Of a stretch of DNA of 64,000 nt, positions 34,162-41,739 are shown piece after piece; the first letter of the stretch is position 1, and every line of letters begins with the position of its first letter. This stretch comes from Nitrospira sp. (GTDB taxonomy: Bacteria; Nitrospirota; Nitrospiria; Nitrospirales; Nitrospiraceae): positions 68,870 to 132,869 of the forward strand of contig SWDM01000023.1 of assembly GCA_005116835.1 (NCBI GenBank). The letters run 5' to 3'. The notes beneath the pieces are model-generated. The model had not been told where the DNA came from. It saw nothing but the letters and a program-made list of their open reading frames with translations, and searched no databases. The translations under genes were made by a program, and so were the position numbers.

Positions 34162-35646
34162 ATGTTGAACCGTATTTTCGGGCTTGAAACCGAATACGGA
34201 CTCTTGGTCAACCAAGAGCGCCCAGACCATTCCCCTACCTGGTTCGCCAACAAGATTCGCGACCATCTCTTTCATGTCCAGCGGCGAGGCGTCCTTGATC
34301 TGCACCACCGGGGACACGATGAACCGCCTGGCAATGGGGGATTTCTCACCAACGCCGGCCGCATGTACCTCGATATGGGGCATCTGGAATGGGCATCGCC
34401 GGAATGCGAGTCGCTCAGCGATGTGGTGGCCGCCGATCGCGCAGGGGATCAGTTACTGCAGGAGGCGATTCACGATCTTGGGCTGGCTGACACGGTATCG
34501 TTGATCAAGAACAACGTCGATCATGAGACCGACGCAACCTTTGGATCGCACGAGAACTATCTCGTGTCTCGGCGGTTTCCCTTTACCAGGCGCGGACTCG
34601 GACCCTTTGTGACCTTCCTTGTCACCAGACAGATCTTTACGGGAGCCGGGCGTATCGGCGCGGCGAGCCCTCAAGAGGGCTGGGTTCAGATGGACCGGCT
34701 CCTGATGCCGCGAGAAGTGAGCCATCGTTCTTCGCAGGAAGCACCGCTCCCGTTTCAGATCTCTCAGCGCGCCGACTACATCGTGAACGATTTCTTCGAA
34801 TGGGTGCAGCAGAATCGCGCGATCGTCAATACCAGAGATGAACCGCTGGCCGATCCGAATCAATTCCGACGCATTCACCTTCTCCTGGGCGATTCAAACA
34901 TGGCCGAAGTGGCGACGGCTTTGAAGTTGGGCACGACGGGGCTGGTTCTTCAGCTGATCGAGGAGGGGCATGCGCCGCTCGATCTTGATCTCCACGAACC
35001 GGTTGAAACCATGCAGGATTTGTCGCAGGATCAGAGCCGACAATGGGTCGTTAAGCTGCAATCGGGAAAGACGATCTCTGCGATCGATATTCAAGAAGCA
35101 TTTCTCGCGGCGGCGAGCGAACACTATCGTGGGCAAGACGATGAAACGGATTGGGTGCTCGATCAATGGGAGAAGGTCTTGCACGACCTACGCGGGGACT
35201 ATCAGACGCTGGTGGGGCGTGTCGATTGGGCTTCGAAGTTATGGCTGCTCGACACCTTCCGCGAGTCGGAACAGATGACATGGGACGATCCGGCCTTGAA
35301 AAGTCTGGATTTGGAATATCACAATCTTCATCAAGGTAAGGGGCTCTATTTTGGTTTGATGGAAGAAGGGCGGGTTCCACGCCTCATTACGGACAAGGCA
35401 ATTACCCTCGCGATGGACCATCCCCCACGCAATACCAGGGCCTTTGGTCGTGGCGAACTGGTTCGCCATTTGCTGGCTAGCGGACCTTCGAATGATTCAG
35501 TCGATCCCAGGCTGGAAGAACGGTTTTCTCCCTCGTATGTGATCAACTGGTCGATCTTCCAACTGCGCGGCCAGCCACCCTTTCCCATGCCGGATCCCTT
35601 CAAGACCTATGTGCAGGAAGTGCGAGCTCATCTTCAAACGGCGTGA
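34162..35646 (+). CDS. pafA: PafA, UBact/Pup ligase
   Basis: I start it at ATG 34162, giving 494 aa. The frame is open further upstream but overlaps prcA. The fold is the same as Dop: FGLETEYG at the N-terminus, then AGRMYLDMGHLEWASPEC with the catalytic Asp D71. It lacks the long acidic loop of Dop, so it is assigned as the ligase. PafA forms the isopeptide bond between the C-terminal Glu of the deamidated modifier and a substrate Lys. The other member, dop, lies upstream, so the locus has both activities. Confidence 0.9.
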   Translation: MLNRIFGLETEYGLLVNQERPDHSPTWFANKIRDHLFHVQRRGVLDLHHRGHDEPPGNGGFLTNAGRMYLDMGHLEWASPECESLSDVVAADRAGDQLLQEAIHDLGLADTVSLIKNNVDHETDATFGSHENYLVSRRFPFTRRGLGPFVTFLVTRQIFTGAGRIGAASPQEGWVQMDRLLMPREVSHRSSQEAPLPFQISQRADYIVNDFFEWVQQNRAIVNTRDEPLADPNQFRRIHLLLGDSNMAEVATALKLGTTGLVLQLIEEGHAPLDLDLHEPVETMQDLSQDQSRQWVVKLQSGKTISAIDIQEAFLAAASEHYRGQDDETDWVLDQWEKVLHDLRGDYQTLVGRVDWASKLWLLDTFRESEQMTWDDPALKSLDLEYHNLHQGKGLYFGLMEEGRVPRLITDKAITLAMDHPPRNTRAFGRGELVRHLLASGPSNDSVDPRLEERFSPSYVINWSIFQLRGQPPFPMPDPFKTYVQEVRAHLQTA

Positions 35647-35739
35647 CTTGGTTGGAGAGTATCTCTCGTAAGGCGCTCTAATTTTCCTCTCAAGTATCCG
35701 GGTGAAACGTCGCACCGCCAGGTGCTCCATATTGAAAAC

Positions 35740-35767
35740 CTTTCACATGTAACGTCTCACGTTTCAC
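35740..35767. repeat. Array of four heptamers (GTTTCAC type)
   Basis: CTTTCAC, ATGTAAC, GTCTCAC, GTTTCAC run in register downstream of pafA. GTGAAACGT at 35702-35710 is inverted relative to ACGTTTCAC at the end, so a hairpin is possible. It belongs to the same family as the arrays at 17655 and 55189. Confidence 0.55.
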
Positions 35768-35780
35768 GGATCCCCATGCT

Positions 35781-36779
35781 TCACTTTTGTTCTTGCAAGA
35801 AGTCCATAATTCGATTCTCCGCCCAGAAATGATCCTCCCCGTTGCTCGCCCATTGTAAGAATCCACAATGGCCACCGTAGCGAGGCGCCATCACTCGAAT
35901 CCGATCGTTGCGTTGAATCTGCGGCACCGTAAACATGGAATAGGGAATAAAGGGGTCGTCTTGCGCCGTAACGATGAGCGTAGGGACTGTGATAGAGCCG
36001 ACCACAAGGCATGCGCCAACGCGATTGTAGTAGTCGTCTCCGCTGGCGTACCCTCCGTCCGGGGCTGTATAGCGGTCGTCGAATTGGCTCATGCTGACTG
36101 TGCTGTCGAGATCCTTAAGATCCCACTTGCCTGGGAAGAGCGCAGCCTTTCGCCGCAGCCTTGCTTTGAGCTCCACGAGAAAATGTCTGTGGTAAACCCA
36201 ATTGCGAGGCTTCTCCAGAGCTTCGACGCATTTCGGAGGGTCGATATTCGGACAGACTGCAATTGCGCCGGCCAATGCTGCTTCTGACGAGCCAGCTTCT
36301 CCAGCTGCTTTCAAGATGAGATTCCCTCCCATCGAATAGCCGACAAGCCAGATGCGATTGAGACCATCCAGGCGAGACAATTCCTGGACAATGGCCCGAT
36401 AGTCCTGACTCAAGCCGGTGTTATAGAGCGTCGGGGTTAAGTGTTCGGTTCCGCCACAAGTACGTTGATTCATCCGGATAACATTGAACCCCGCGCGATA
36501 AGCTTTCGCGGCAATGCCGTGCATATAGTGAGACTCGCTGGAGCCTTCAAGACCATGCACGAGTATCAAGGTCCGACACATGGTGCGGGTCGGTTGCCAG
36601 TGGCAGAAGCCGAGTAACTGGGTATTGGGTTCGGTAGTGAAGAGGCGCGACTCGGTCGGGACTCCGGCAAGCAGCTCTCCGCGAGGCCAATAGCCTGGGA
36701 GAATCGTCATAAGATGCGGACTGCGGAATAAGCCAGCCGGTATAAACTCTCGCCCGTTTGGTGCCATGGCACCCATCAT
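35781..36779 (-). CDS. YheT-like alpha/beta hydrolase
   Basis: From ATG 36779 the protein is 332 aa and belongs to the COG0429 group (YheT/ABHD1-3). The oxyanion region LILVHGLEGSSESHY is followed by GLNRIWLVGYSMGGNLILKAAGEAG, with the nucleophile Ser in GYSMGG. The Asp and His of the triad are probably in VTAQDDPFIP and YGGHCGF. These enzymes hydrolyse esters or lipids; the substrate is unknown. A GTG at 36827 would give a longer form, and ATG 36767 a shorter one. A CATCGAACGAT site lies near the start. Confidence 0.85.
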   Translation of the reverse strand: MMGAMAPNGREFIPAGLFRSPHLMTILPGYWPRGELLAGVPTESRLFTTEPNTQLLGFCHWQPTRTMCRTLILVHGLEGSSESHYMHGIAAKAYRAGFNVIRMNQRTCGGTEHLTPTLYNTGLSQDYRAIVQELSRLDGLNRIWLVGYSMGGNLILKAAGEAGSSEAALAGAIAVCPNIDPPKCVEALEKPRNWVYHRHFLVELKARLRRKAALFPGKWDLKDLDSTVSMSQFDDRYTAPDGGYASGDDYYNRVGACLVVGSITVPTLIVTAQDDPFIPYSMFTVPQIQRNDRIRVMAPRYGGHCGFLQWASNGEDHFWAENRIMDFLQEQK

Positions 36780-36925
36780 ACAGAATCGTTCGATGGTTCT
36801 GCAGTATGGACTGTCAGGAAGTGACACAGTGGAGGGGAGCGGCTTCCTCGCAATTCCGCTATAGCAGTGGATTTAGCGAAAGCGTGACAGGTGAAAGAAA
36901 CTCTTGTTTCAAAGGTTGAAAAAAC

Positions 36926-36960
36926 AAAAGAGGCACTTCACAGAGTGAAGTGCCTCTTTT
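36926..36960. terminator. Strong bidirectional terminator
   Basis: AAAAGAGGCACTTCAC and GTGAAGTGCCTCTTTT form a perfect 16-bp stem with the loop AGA and A/T runs at both ends. It lies 9 bp past the 3' end of tRNA-Asn on the minus strand and works in both directions. Confidence 0.9.
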
Positions 36961-36969
36961 CGTCTAGAT

Positions 36970-37044
36970 TGGCTCCCCGGGCAGGAGTCGAACCTGCGAC
37001 CAGCCGGTTAACAGCCGGCTGCTCTACCACTGAGCTACCGGGGA
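36970..37044 (-). tRNA. tRNA-Asn (GTT)
   Basis: The minus strand reads TCCCCGGTAGCTCAGTGGTA and folds as a full cloverleaf of 75 nt including the encoded CCA. The anticodon loop CTGTTAA carries GTT. The T-arm is GCAGG TTCGACT CCTGC and the acceptor pairs TCCCCGG with CCGGGGA. A strong terminator follows. Confidence 0.97.
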
Positions 37045-37148
37045 ATTAGATAGTTGCGTCCTCTGGCGGCGTATTCTAACAAAAGATATTCGTTGGAGGG
37101 AGACTTTTTTCTATTAGGACAAAACCACCCTTACCTTCGGCTATCCAG

Positions 37149-37418
37149 TTACACGTCGAAATCCTCTGTTTCATCCTCATCAGAGGTTGCATCGGTCCTG
37201 CCCGCTGCAACGGATGCGTAGTGTTTGGCCCAGGTTAGATAGAGGTTCCCGCTGTCGCGCATGGTATCGGCAGCCTTGATAAGGGTCTGCGCTAAATCCG
37301 GGTCTTTCCCGGCGGTATGGATCTCGACGGCACGCCGCTCAAGCACTTTTGGGTACTCGTTGATTAAGCCCGTAATCTCTCGAATGAGTTCATCGATGAC
37401 GTTGTCTTCAGTTTCCAT
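37149..37418 (-). CDS. Small acidic conserved protein downstream of the oxidoreductase operon
   Basis: The 89-aa protein is acidic, with a helical core (DELIREITGLINEYPKVLERRAVEI and AQTLIKAADTMRDSGNLYLTWAKHY) and an Asp/Glu-rich tail. It has no signal peptide. It lies beyond the terminator of the 2-oxoacid oxidoreductase operon, so it may have its own promoter or depend on read-through. GAAGGGAA precedes the ATG. Family and function are unknown to me. Confidence 0.65.
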   Translation of the reverse strand: METEDNVIDELIREITGLINEYPKVLERRAVEIHTAGKDPDLAQTLIKAADTMRDSGNLYLTWAKHYASVAAGRTDATSDEDETEDFDV

Positions 37419-37445
37419 TTATCAATTCCCTTCACATGTCGCCAA

Positions 37446-37477
37446 CAAAAAACCCCATAGCGCAGGCGCCATGGGGT
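37446..37477 (-). terminator. Rho-independent terminator of the oxidoreductase operon
   Basis: On the minus strand, ACCCCAT and ATGGGGT pair around a GC-rich inner stem and are followed by TTTTTTG. It lies about 30 bp after the stop of the ferredoxin-type subunit. Confidence 0.88.
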
Positions 37478-37507
37478 CTTGCGCGGGATACCCGCTACAC
37501 GAAATAG

Positions 37508-37786
37508 TTACCCTTGGTAGGCCTGCCCCAGCGCGGCGGACTCACCTTTATTGGACATGAGTTGCCCGGTGGCGCTGACGGCCTGCATGGTGATGGCATA
37601 ATGCTTGGCCGCGTCGCAGACGATGACACAGAGTTCACAGCCTTTGCAGCGGTCGATGATCACTTCGGCCACCATTTTAGTCGAATTGAGATCAAGTGTG
37701 TTGGCCTCAGGGCAATACATGATGCAGAGTCGGCATCCCTTTTTGGCCACGCATTTTTCGTCGATCACTTGGGCTACATTATACAT
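37508..37786 (-). CDS. 2-oxoacid:ferredoxin oxidoreductase, delta (ferredoxin-type) subunit
   Basis: The 92-aa protein binds two [4Fe-4S] clusters: CVAKKGCRLCIMYCPE is the first and CKGCELCVIVCD the second. It passes electrons between the catalytic subunits and ferredoxin. It is the last gene of the five-subunit operon and is followed by a strong terminator. The C-terminal 25 residues after the second cluster are unlike common ferredoxins. PorD/ForD are names used for the equivalent subunit elsewhere. Confidence 0.88.
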   Translation of the reverse strand: MYNVAQVIDEKCVAKKGCRLCIMYCPEANTLDLNSTKMVAEVIIDRCKGCELCVIVCDAAKHYAITMQAVSATGQLMSNKGESAALGQAYQG

Positions 37787-37809
37787 GCGAGCTGGTTCCT
37801 TCTCTCTCG

Positions 37810-38517
37810 TTAAGCCGCAACGGCAGGATTACCGACTCGCAGCTCATACTGATTCTTTTCGGCCCACGCACTGGCGATGTCATAAGCCGCTTTTACGGTT
37901 GCCAGGTTTTTGGCCAGCAACATTTCTTTCTTGGCGAACTTCTTCTTGATCGCTTCGTCCAAGGAGGCAGTTCCACCGGATGCGACGAATTTCTTCCCGA
38001 ACCGTTCCTGTAAGGCGAGATCCAGGGATTCCATTGAGACGCACTTGGTGATACCCGAGACCGATCCGAGCATCGCCATATTCGTTGAAAGCTCGGTGCC
38101 GGCCACTTCGATCGCAAGTTCAGTTCCCGCGATATAAAATACCTTGACGTTCAAATCCCTGAGACGTTCAATGTCATCGGCTGACAGAAGCTCCTGGTCG
38201 GAGTTGATGACGACCAAGCCACCTTCTTTCACCCCTGAGTAGAAGGGCATGGTGTAGCTTTTCCCCATGGTGATGACCTGGGGGTGAAAAACTTGAATGA
38301 CATCGGGGAATACCAACTCGCCACGGTCATAGATCCGTTCGATGCCGATTCGGCAATAGCTCTCCGCCGGCGCCATGCGTTTTTCAGCGCCGAAGAAGGG
38401 ATTGGAGATCGAAAACTTGCCGTCGCGGTTGGCGGCCATGGCCAACACATGGGCGGCTGTGACGGCGCCCTGCCCACCTAATCCGGACATCCGGATGTTC
38501 AGTCTTTTCTTGATCAT
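37810..38517 (-). CDS. 2-oxoacid:ferredoxin oxidoreductase, gamma subunit
   Basis: The 235-aa protein shows the gamma-subunit signature near the N-terminus, IRMSGLGGQGAVTAAHVLAMAA, followed by ISNPFFGAEKRMAPAESYCRIG. The domain contacts CoA in related enzymes. The gene lies 23 bp before the delta subunit and 24 bp after the beta subunit. The C-terminal helix-rich part (about 165-220) is probably specific to this sub-family. The substrate (pyruvate or 2-oxoglutarate) cannot be fixed from this subunit. Confidence 0.88.
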   Translation of the reverse strand: MIKKRLNIRMSGLGGQGAVTAAHVLAMAANRDGKFSISNPFFGAEKRMAPAESYCRIGIERIYDRGELVFPDVIQVFHPQVITMGKSYTMPFYSGVKEGGLVVINSDQELLSADDIERLRDLNVKVFYIAGTELAIEVAGTELSTNMAMLGSVSGITKCVSMESLDLALQERFGKKFVASGGTASLDEAIKKKFAKKEMLLAKNLATVKAAYDIASAWAEKNQYELRVGNPAVAA

Positions 38518-38541
38518 GAGCGTCTCTCCTCCAGAATCGGA

Positions 38542-39447
38542 TTAGGCTCCCTGGGAAGCGAGCTGTTTTGCGGCGGCCTTCTTTTCCTTGTCCTTGGCGG
38601 CTATTTCTGCCAGGAGTTGCTTGGCCGGCTCGCTGACGTACTCTTTGTAGGCGAACCGCTCGGTCGGTTTTTCCGAATCCCGCATTTCCTGGAGCCCTTC
38701 CATGCTGTTCTTTCCAATTTCGAGAATGCATGGCGTATAGAGCTGGAGGTAAGTCGGACCGATCTCGCGCGCGATCATGACCGCATTTCGGACCACCTTC
38801 TCAACGAGGGACGGCTTGCTGACGGTGCATTGGACGACGTAATGACAGCCTGACTCGCGAGCGATTTCCGGCAGACGAACTTTGTCAAAGAGCTTTCCGA
38901 CTGGGGCCATCTTGGCGACGAACCCCTTCTGCATCAGACCGCTCTCCTGACCACCGGTATTGGCGTACAGTTCGTTATCGAAGCAAATCGTGGTGAACTT
39001 TTCCTGGCGGAACCAGGCTTGCAGCGTCATGTCGAGGCCGATATCTACGGTGGCGCCGTCGCCAGCTAGCACGACCACGTCTTTCGTCCGGCCTGGGAAG
39101 CGGACGCTCAAGGCGCGCTTCAAGCCGGAGGCGATGGCGTTCTGGTTACCAAAGAGGGAGTGAATGTTATGCACGGCTACCATGGGGAACACCAGGCTGG
39201 TACAGCCGGTGGAACCAACCATGACTGTGTCTTCGGGGTTAGGCAATGAGGCCAGGATGTAGCGGAAGGCCATGGACTCCGGGCAGCCGGCGCAGAGGGA
39301 GTGCTGCTCGATCAGCTCTTTGCTATTGCCGATATCCTTCCAGCCCCGGTCTTCCTTACCGTAGGTCGCGCTCTTGACCAGGTCTTGATAGTCGGACGGC
39401 ATGATGTCGTACAGGTCTTCAGAAATCTTGATACGTTCTTTGCTCAT
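38542..39447 (-). CDS. 2-oxoacid:ferredoxin oxidoreductase, beta (TPP-binding) subunit
   Basis: The 301-aa protein binds thiamine diphosphate: VVVLAGDGATVDIGLD holds the GDG start of the TPP motif and ends in the FDNELYANTGGQ segment. The SLCAGCPESMAFRY stretch near residue 50 carries cysteines that bind the [4Fe-4S] cluster near TPP. Together with the alpha subunit it decarboxylates a 2-oxoacid with CoA, or runs in reverse as a CO2-fixing carboxylase in the reductive TCA cycle. The tail is Lys/Ala-rich. Confidence 0.92.
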   Translation of the reverse strand: MSKERIKISEDLYDIMPSDYQDLVKSATYGKEDRGWKDIGNSKELIEQHSLCAGCPESMAFRYILASLPNPEDTVMVGSTGCTSLVFPMVAVHNIHSLFGNQNAIASGLKRALSVRFPGRTKDVVVLAGDGATVDIGLDMTLQAWFRQEKFTTICFDNELYANTGGQESGLMQKGFVAKMAPVGKLFDKVRLPEIARESGCHYVVQCTVSKPSLVEKVVRNAVMIAREIGPTYLQLYTPCILEIGKNSMEGLQEMRDSEKPTERFAYKEYVSEPAKQLLAEIAAKDKEKKAAAKQLASQGA

Positions 39448-39506
39448 ATTGGCCTCCTCGGTGGTACGTCTTGTTCAAATCGTTTTGTTCATGCTGCTAG
39501 ATGCGA

Positions 39507-40718
39507 TCAACTGCCGCGACCAGCCAACGACATGGTGCGCATGCCGAGCAGGGTCTTGATTTCTGAGACAATAATTTCCGGCGGCATCGTCATGCCTCCA
39601 CAGACACGTGGGCCGGAGTGCACACGCTCGCTGTTCGGGATGGTGGCTCTAATTTCTTTTGCCAGCCACCCGGTTACGTTGAATTCTGGAACGATAATAT
39701 GTTTGGCATTCTTTGTGGCTTCACGGATTTCTTCGCCTGGCCAAGGTCGCAGAACCTTGATTTTGACCAGACCGCAACGGATGCCTTCGTCCTCAAGGAG
39801 CCGGATGGCTTCGCGGCCCTGAGATACCGCTGTGCCAGAAGCGACGATGAGAACCTCGGCATCGGTATTTTCTGTTTCGATCAAGCCGTTCAGCCATTTG
39901 ATCGTGTGTTTACGTGATCGCTCCACTGCAGCCCAGACCTCTTGTTGCCATGAGGCGTGGGTGGCATAGCTGATGTAGTTGCTCTTCATGACGAAGGGGT
40001 CGCGCATCATTCGAACCGGGGGACATTCCATGTCCATACAGGGCACGGGAGAGCGGTAAGGGTCATAGGGAGGAAGACACATGTCGGCCGGGGTGAGATT
40101 GACGACGTCCTTGGTGTGCGTCACGAAAAATCCGTCGCAGCAGAGGGCTAAGGGAAGATGCACATCAGGCTCTTCCGACACCATGTAGCCCTTGAGGATC
40201 CAATCGAAGAAGTCCTGCGCGGTTTCCGCATGCCAGACGAGCATGCCGGTATTCAGGAGATAGGCGATTTCTAGTGTGTCAGGCTGGATCGACAACGGTG
40301 AGTTGATGCCGCGGCAGGTGACGATCATCTGAATCGGCAGCCGTGCGCCAGACCACATGGGGAAATTCTCCATCGCGCGCATGGTGCCGGGTCCTGCGGT
40401 CGTGGTAAACACACGAGCTCCGCCGAAGGCTGCGCCTGCGCATTGCGACATGACGGCAAATTCACTCTCACCGCGGAAGTAGTCGCCGATATAGCCCTCG
40501 GCAAAGAGCTCACCGATCAAGGCAGCCGCTTCGCTCTGCGGGGTAATCGGATAGGCGATCATCACGTCACAGCTGGCCCGCCGGAGCGCTTCCTTGATGA
40601 CCTCGCTGCCCGTGAAGAATGACGGCGTGCGTGGGGCATCGTTCATCATTGCCCAGGTGTCGGTAAAGGTCTGACCCTTTTTATTTTTTGTGCCGATGAC
40701 GGAGTGTGTGTCTGCCAT
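39507..40718 (-). CDS. 2-oxoacid:ferredoxin oxidoreductase, alpha subunit
   Basis: The 403-aa protein has the pyrimidine-binding domain of TPP enzymes: VIKEALRRASCDVMIAYPITPQSE at the N-terminus, then GGARVFTTTAGPGTM and the substrate-loop region RLPIQMIVTCRG. A C-terminal transketolase-like domain (EVLIVASGTAVSQGREAI) completes it. It contributes substrate and TPP binding with the beta subunit. The YPITPQSE block is the usual alpha signature. Nitrospira genomes carry both pyruvate and 2-oxoglutarate versions of this five-subunit type, so the substrate stays open. Confidence 0.92.
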   Translation of the reverse strand: MADTHSVIGTKNKKGQTFTDTWAMMNDAPRTPSFFTGSEVIKEALRRASCDVMIAYPITPQSEAAALIGELFAEGYIGDYFRGESEFAVMSQCAGAAFGGARVFTTTAGPGTMRAMENFPMWSGARLPIQMIVTCRGINSPLSIQPDTLEIAYLLNTGMLVWHAETAQDFFDWILKGYMVSEEPDVHLPLALCCDGFFVTHTKDVVNLTPADMCLPPYDPYRSPVPCMDMECPPVRMMRDPFVMKSNYISYATHASWQQEVWAAVERSRKHTIKWLNGLIETENTDAEVLIVASGTAVSQGREAIRLLEDEGIRCGLVKIKVLRPWPGEEIREATKNAKHIIVPEFNVTGWLAKEIRATIPNSERVHSGPRVCGGMTMPPEIIVSEIKTLLGMRTMSLAGRGS

Positions 40719-40762
40719 GATGTAGGCTCCTTTCGCTGTCTTCAGAACCTCAGCCCTGTCGC

Positions 40763-41401
40763 TTAGTTTGAGGCTCCGCTTTTGGCTGATGTCAGCCGTG
40801 GTGTAACCGTCCCTTTTAATCTTTTCACAGCATCGGCCAGTCTCATAATCTTTTCAACGGATGCGTCGCGGAAGGACAACATCGCATCTTCATGACCGGC
40901 TTGAGCACACATGGCAATGGTGTAACAGGATGTCCCGCCTCGAATGATCTTGAGCGACAAATTTGCTTGATGACAATGGACTCCGATGAACATGCAGCAG
41001 TCGATTTTATTGTGCCAGATGGTCAGGTTCGGATGGTTCGGATTGATCTCGACTTCAGGATTGATCTTGGGGTACTTAGGTCGGTAGTCAGGCATCGGGA
41101 TCAGCATGGGCGTTTGCCCTGGCTGCACGCATTCCTTGAGTGTGTTGTACAAGTGGCGAATGGCTGTAGCCTTTTTGGCTGCTTTCTCGTTCCAAGCCCA
41201 CAGGACTAAGGGACCAGGGAAAAGGGTCGGCACTTTGGCCATGAGGAATTGCTTTGCCGCTTCCTCGTATGCCTGTTCCTCCGGGACGATGACTCCATTG
41301 ATATGAGCTTCTCCAGGGTTCGGCAAGCAAATACCCATACTTGCCGCCGATGGAGGGAGGAAATGTTCTGGGCCTGGAAGGACGCGATACTGAGTCATCA
41401 C
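40763..41401 (-). CDS. 2-oxoacid:ferredoxin oxidoreductase, epsilon-type accessory subunit
   Basis: The 212-aa protein is the first gene of the operon. Distinctive stretches are LPNPGEAHINGVIVPEEQAYEEAA, LVLWAWNEKAAKKATAIRHLYN and NPNHPNLTIWHNKIDCCMFIGVHCHQANLSLKIIRGGTSCYT. The cysteines and histidines of the last stretch might bind metal. It matches the small extra subunit of five-subunit oxidoreductases in Nitrospirota and Aquificales (PorE/ForE-like). Its exact role is not known. The promoter is 220 bp upstream. Confidence 0.75.
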   Translation of the reverse strand: MMTQYRVLPGPEHFLPPSAASMGICLPNPGEAHINGVIVPEEQAYEEAAKQFLMAKVPTLFPGPLVLWAWNEKAAKKATAIRHLYNTLKECVQPGQTPMLIPMPDYRPKYPKINPEVEINPNHPNLTIWHNKIDCCMFIGVHCHQANLSLKIIRGGTSCYTIAMCAQAGHEDAMLSFRDASVEKIMRLADAVKRLKGTVTPRLTSAKSGASN

Positions 41402-41627
41402 AGTTTACTCTCCGGCAAGGGGTAAATAACGAGAAATAAAAGTTTTCCGACGATCTTAGCCTTCAGCACTCTAAGCTTTTTCCGTGCGTCCTGCAACCTA
41501 ACAGAAGCCCCACAGCAGAGAAATTTCGGGCTATCGGGCCTTGTGGGGCTTAGGCCTTTTGTCCGGGGTGGGGCATTGCCACTGGCAGCTCCACCTCTCC
41601 ATGCTATTTTGCACGTAGGGAGCTCGC
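41402..41627 (-). promoter_or_regulatory. Long 5' leader of the oxidoreductase operon with a 10-bp stem
   Basis: Between the predicted transcription start (about 41620) and the first ATG at 41401 lie about 220 nt. AAGCCCCACA and TGTGGGGCTT (41505-41514 and 41542-41551) pair perfectly across a 27-nt loop. No U-run follows in the transcribed direction, so this is a structured leader rather than a plain terminator. No known riboswitch consensus is recognised. Confidence 0.5.
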
Positions 41628-41657
41628 ATTATAGGGCTGGCTTATCCGGGATGTCAA
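41628..41657 (-). promoter_or_regulatory. Consensus sigma70 promoter of the oxidoreductase operon
   Basis: On the minus strand TTGACA and TATAAT are both perfect and 18 bp apart (tgtcaa at 41652-41657, attata at 41628-41633 on the plus strand). Transcription should start near 41620. This is the best promoter in the window and predicts strong constitutive expression. Confidence 0.85.
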
Positions 41658-41721
41658 ACAAATCGGCAGAGGATAGATTACTGTAGACTGGCTTGTGCGA
41701 GCCCAATATTATCGCATAAAG

Positions 41722-41738
41722 TCAATATGTTATATTGA
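41722..41738. promoter_or_regulatory. AT-rich palindrome TCAATAT-GTT-ATATTGA
   Basis: Two exact 7-bp arms lie around GTT, directly after the stop of the TPR protein and about 65 bp upstream of the oxidoreductase -35. It could be an operator or the stem of a weak terminator. Its AT-rich composition stands out from the surroundings. Confidence 0.5.
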
Positions 41739-41739
41739 T

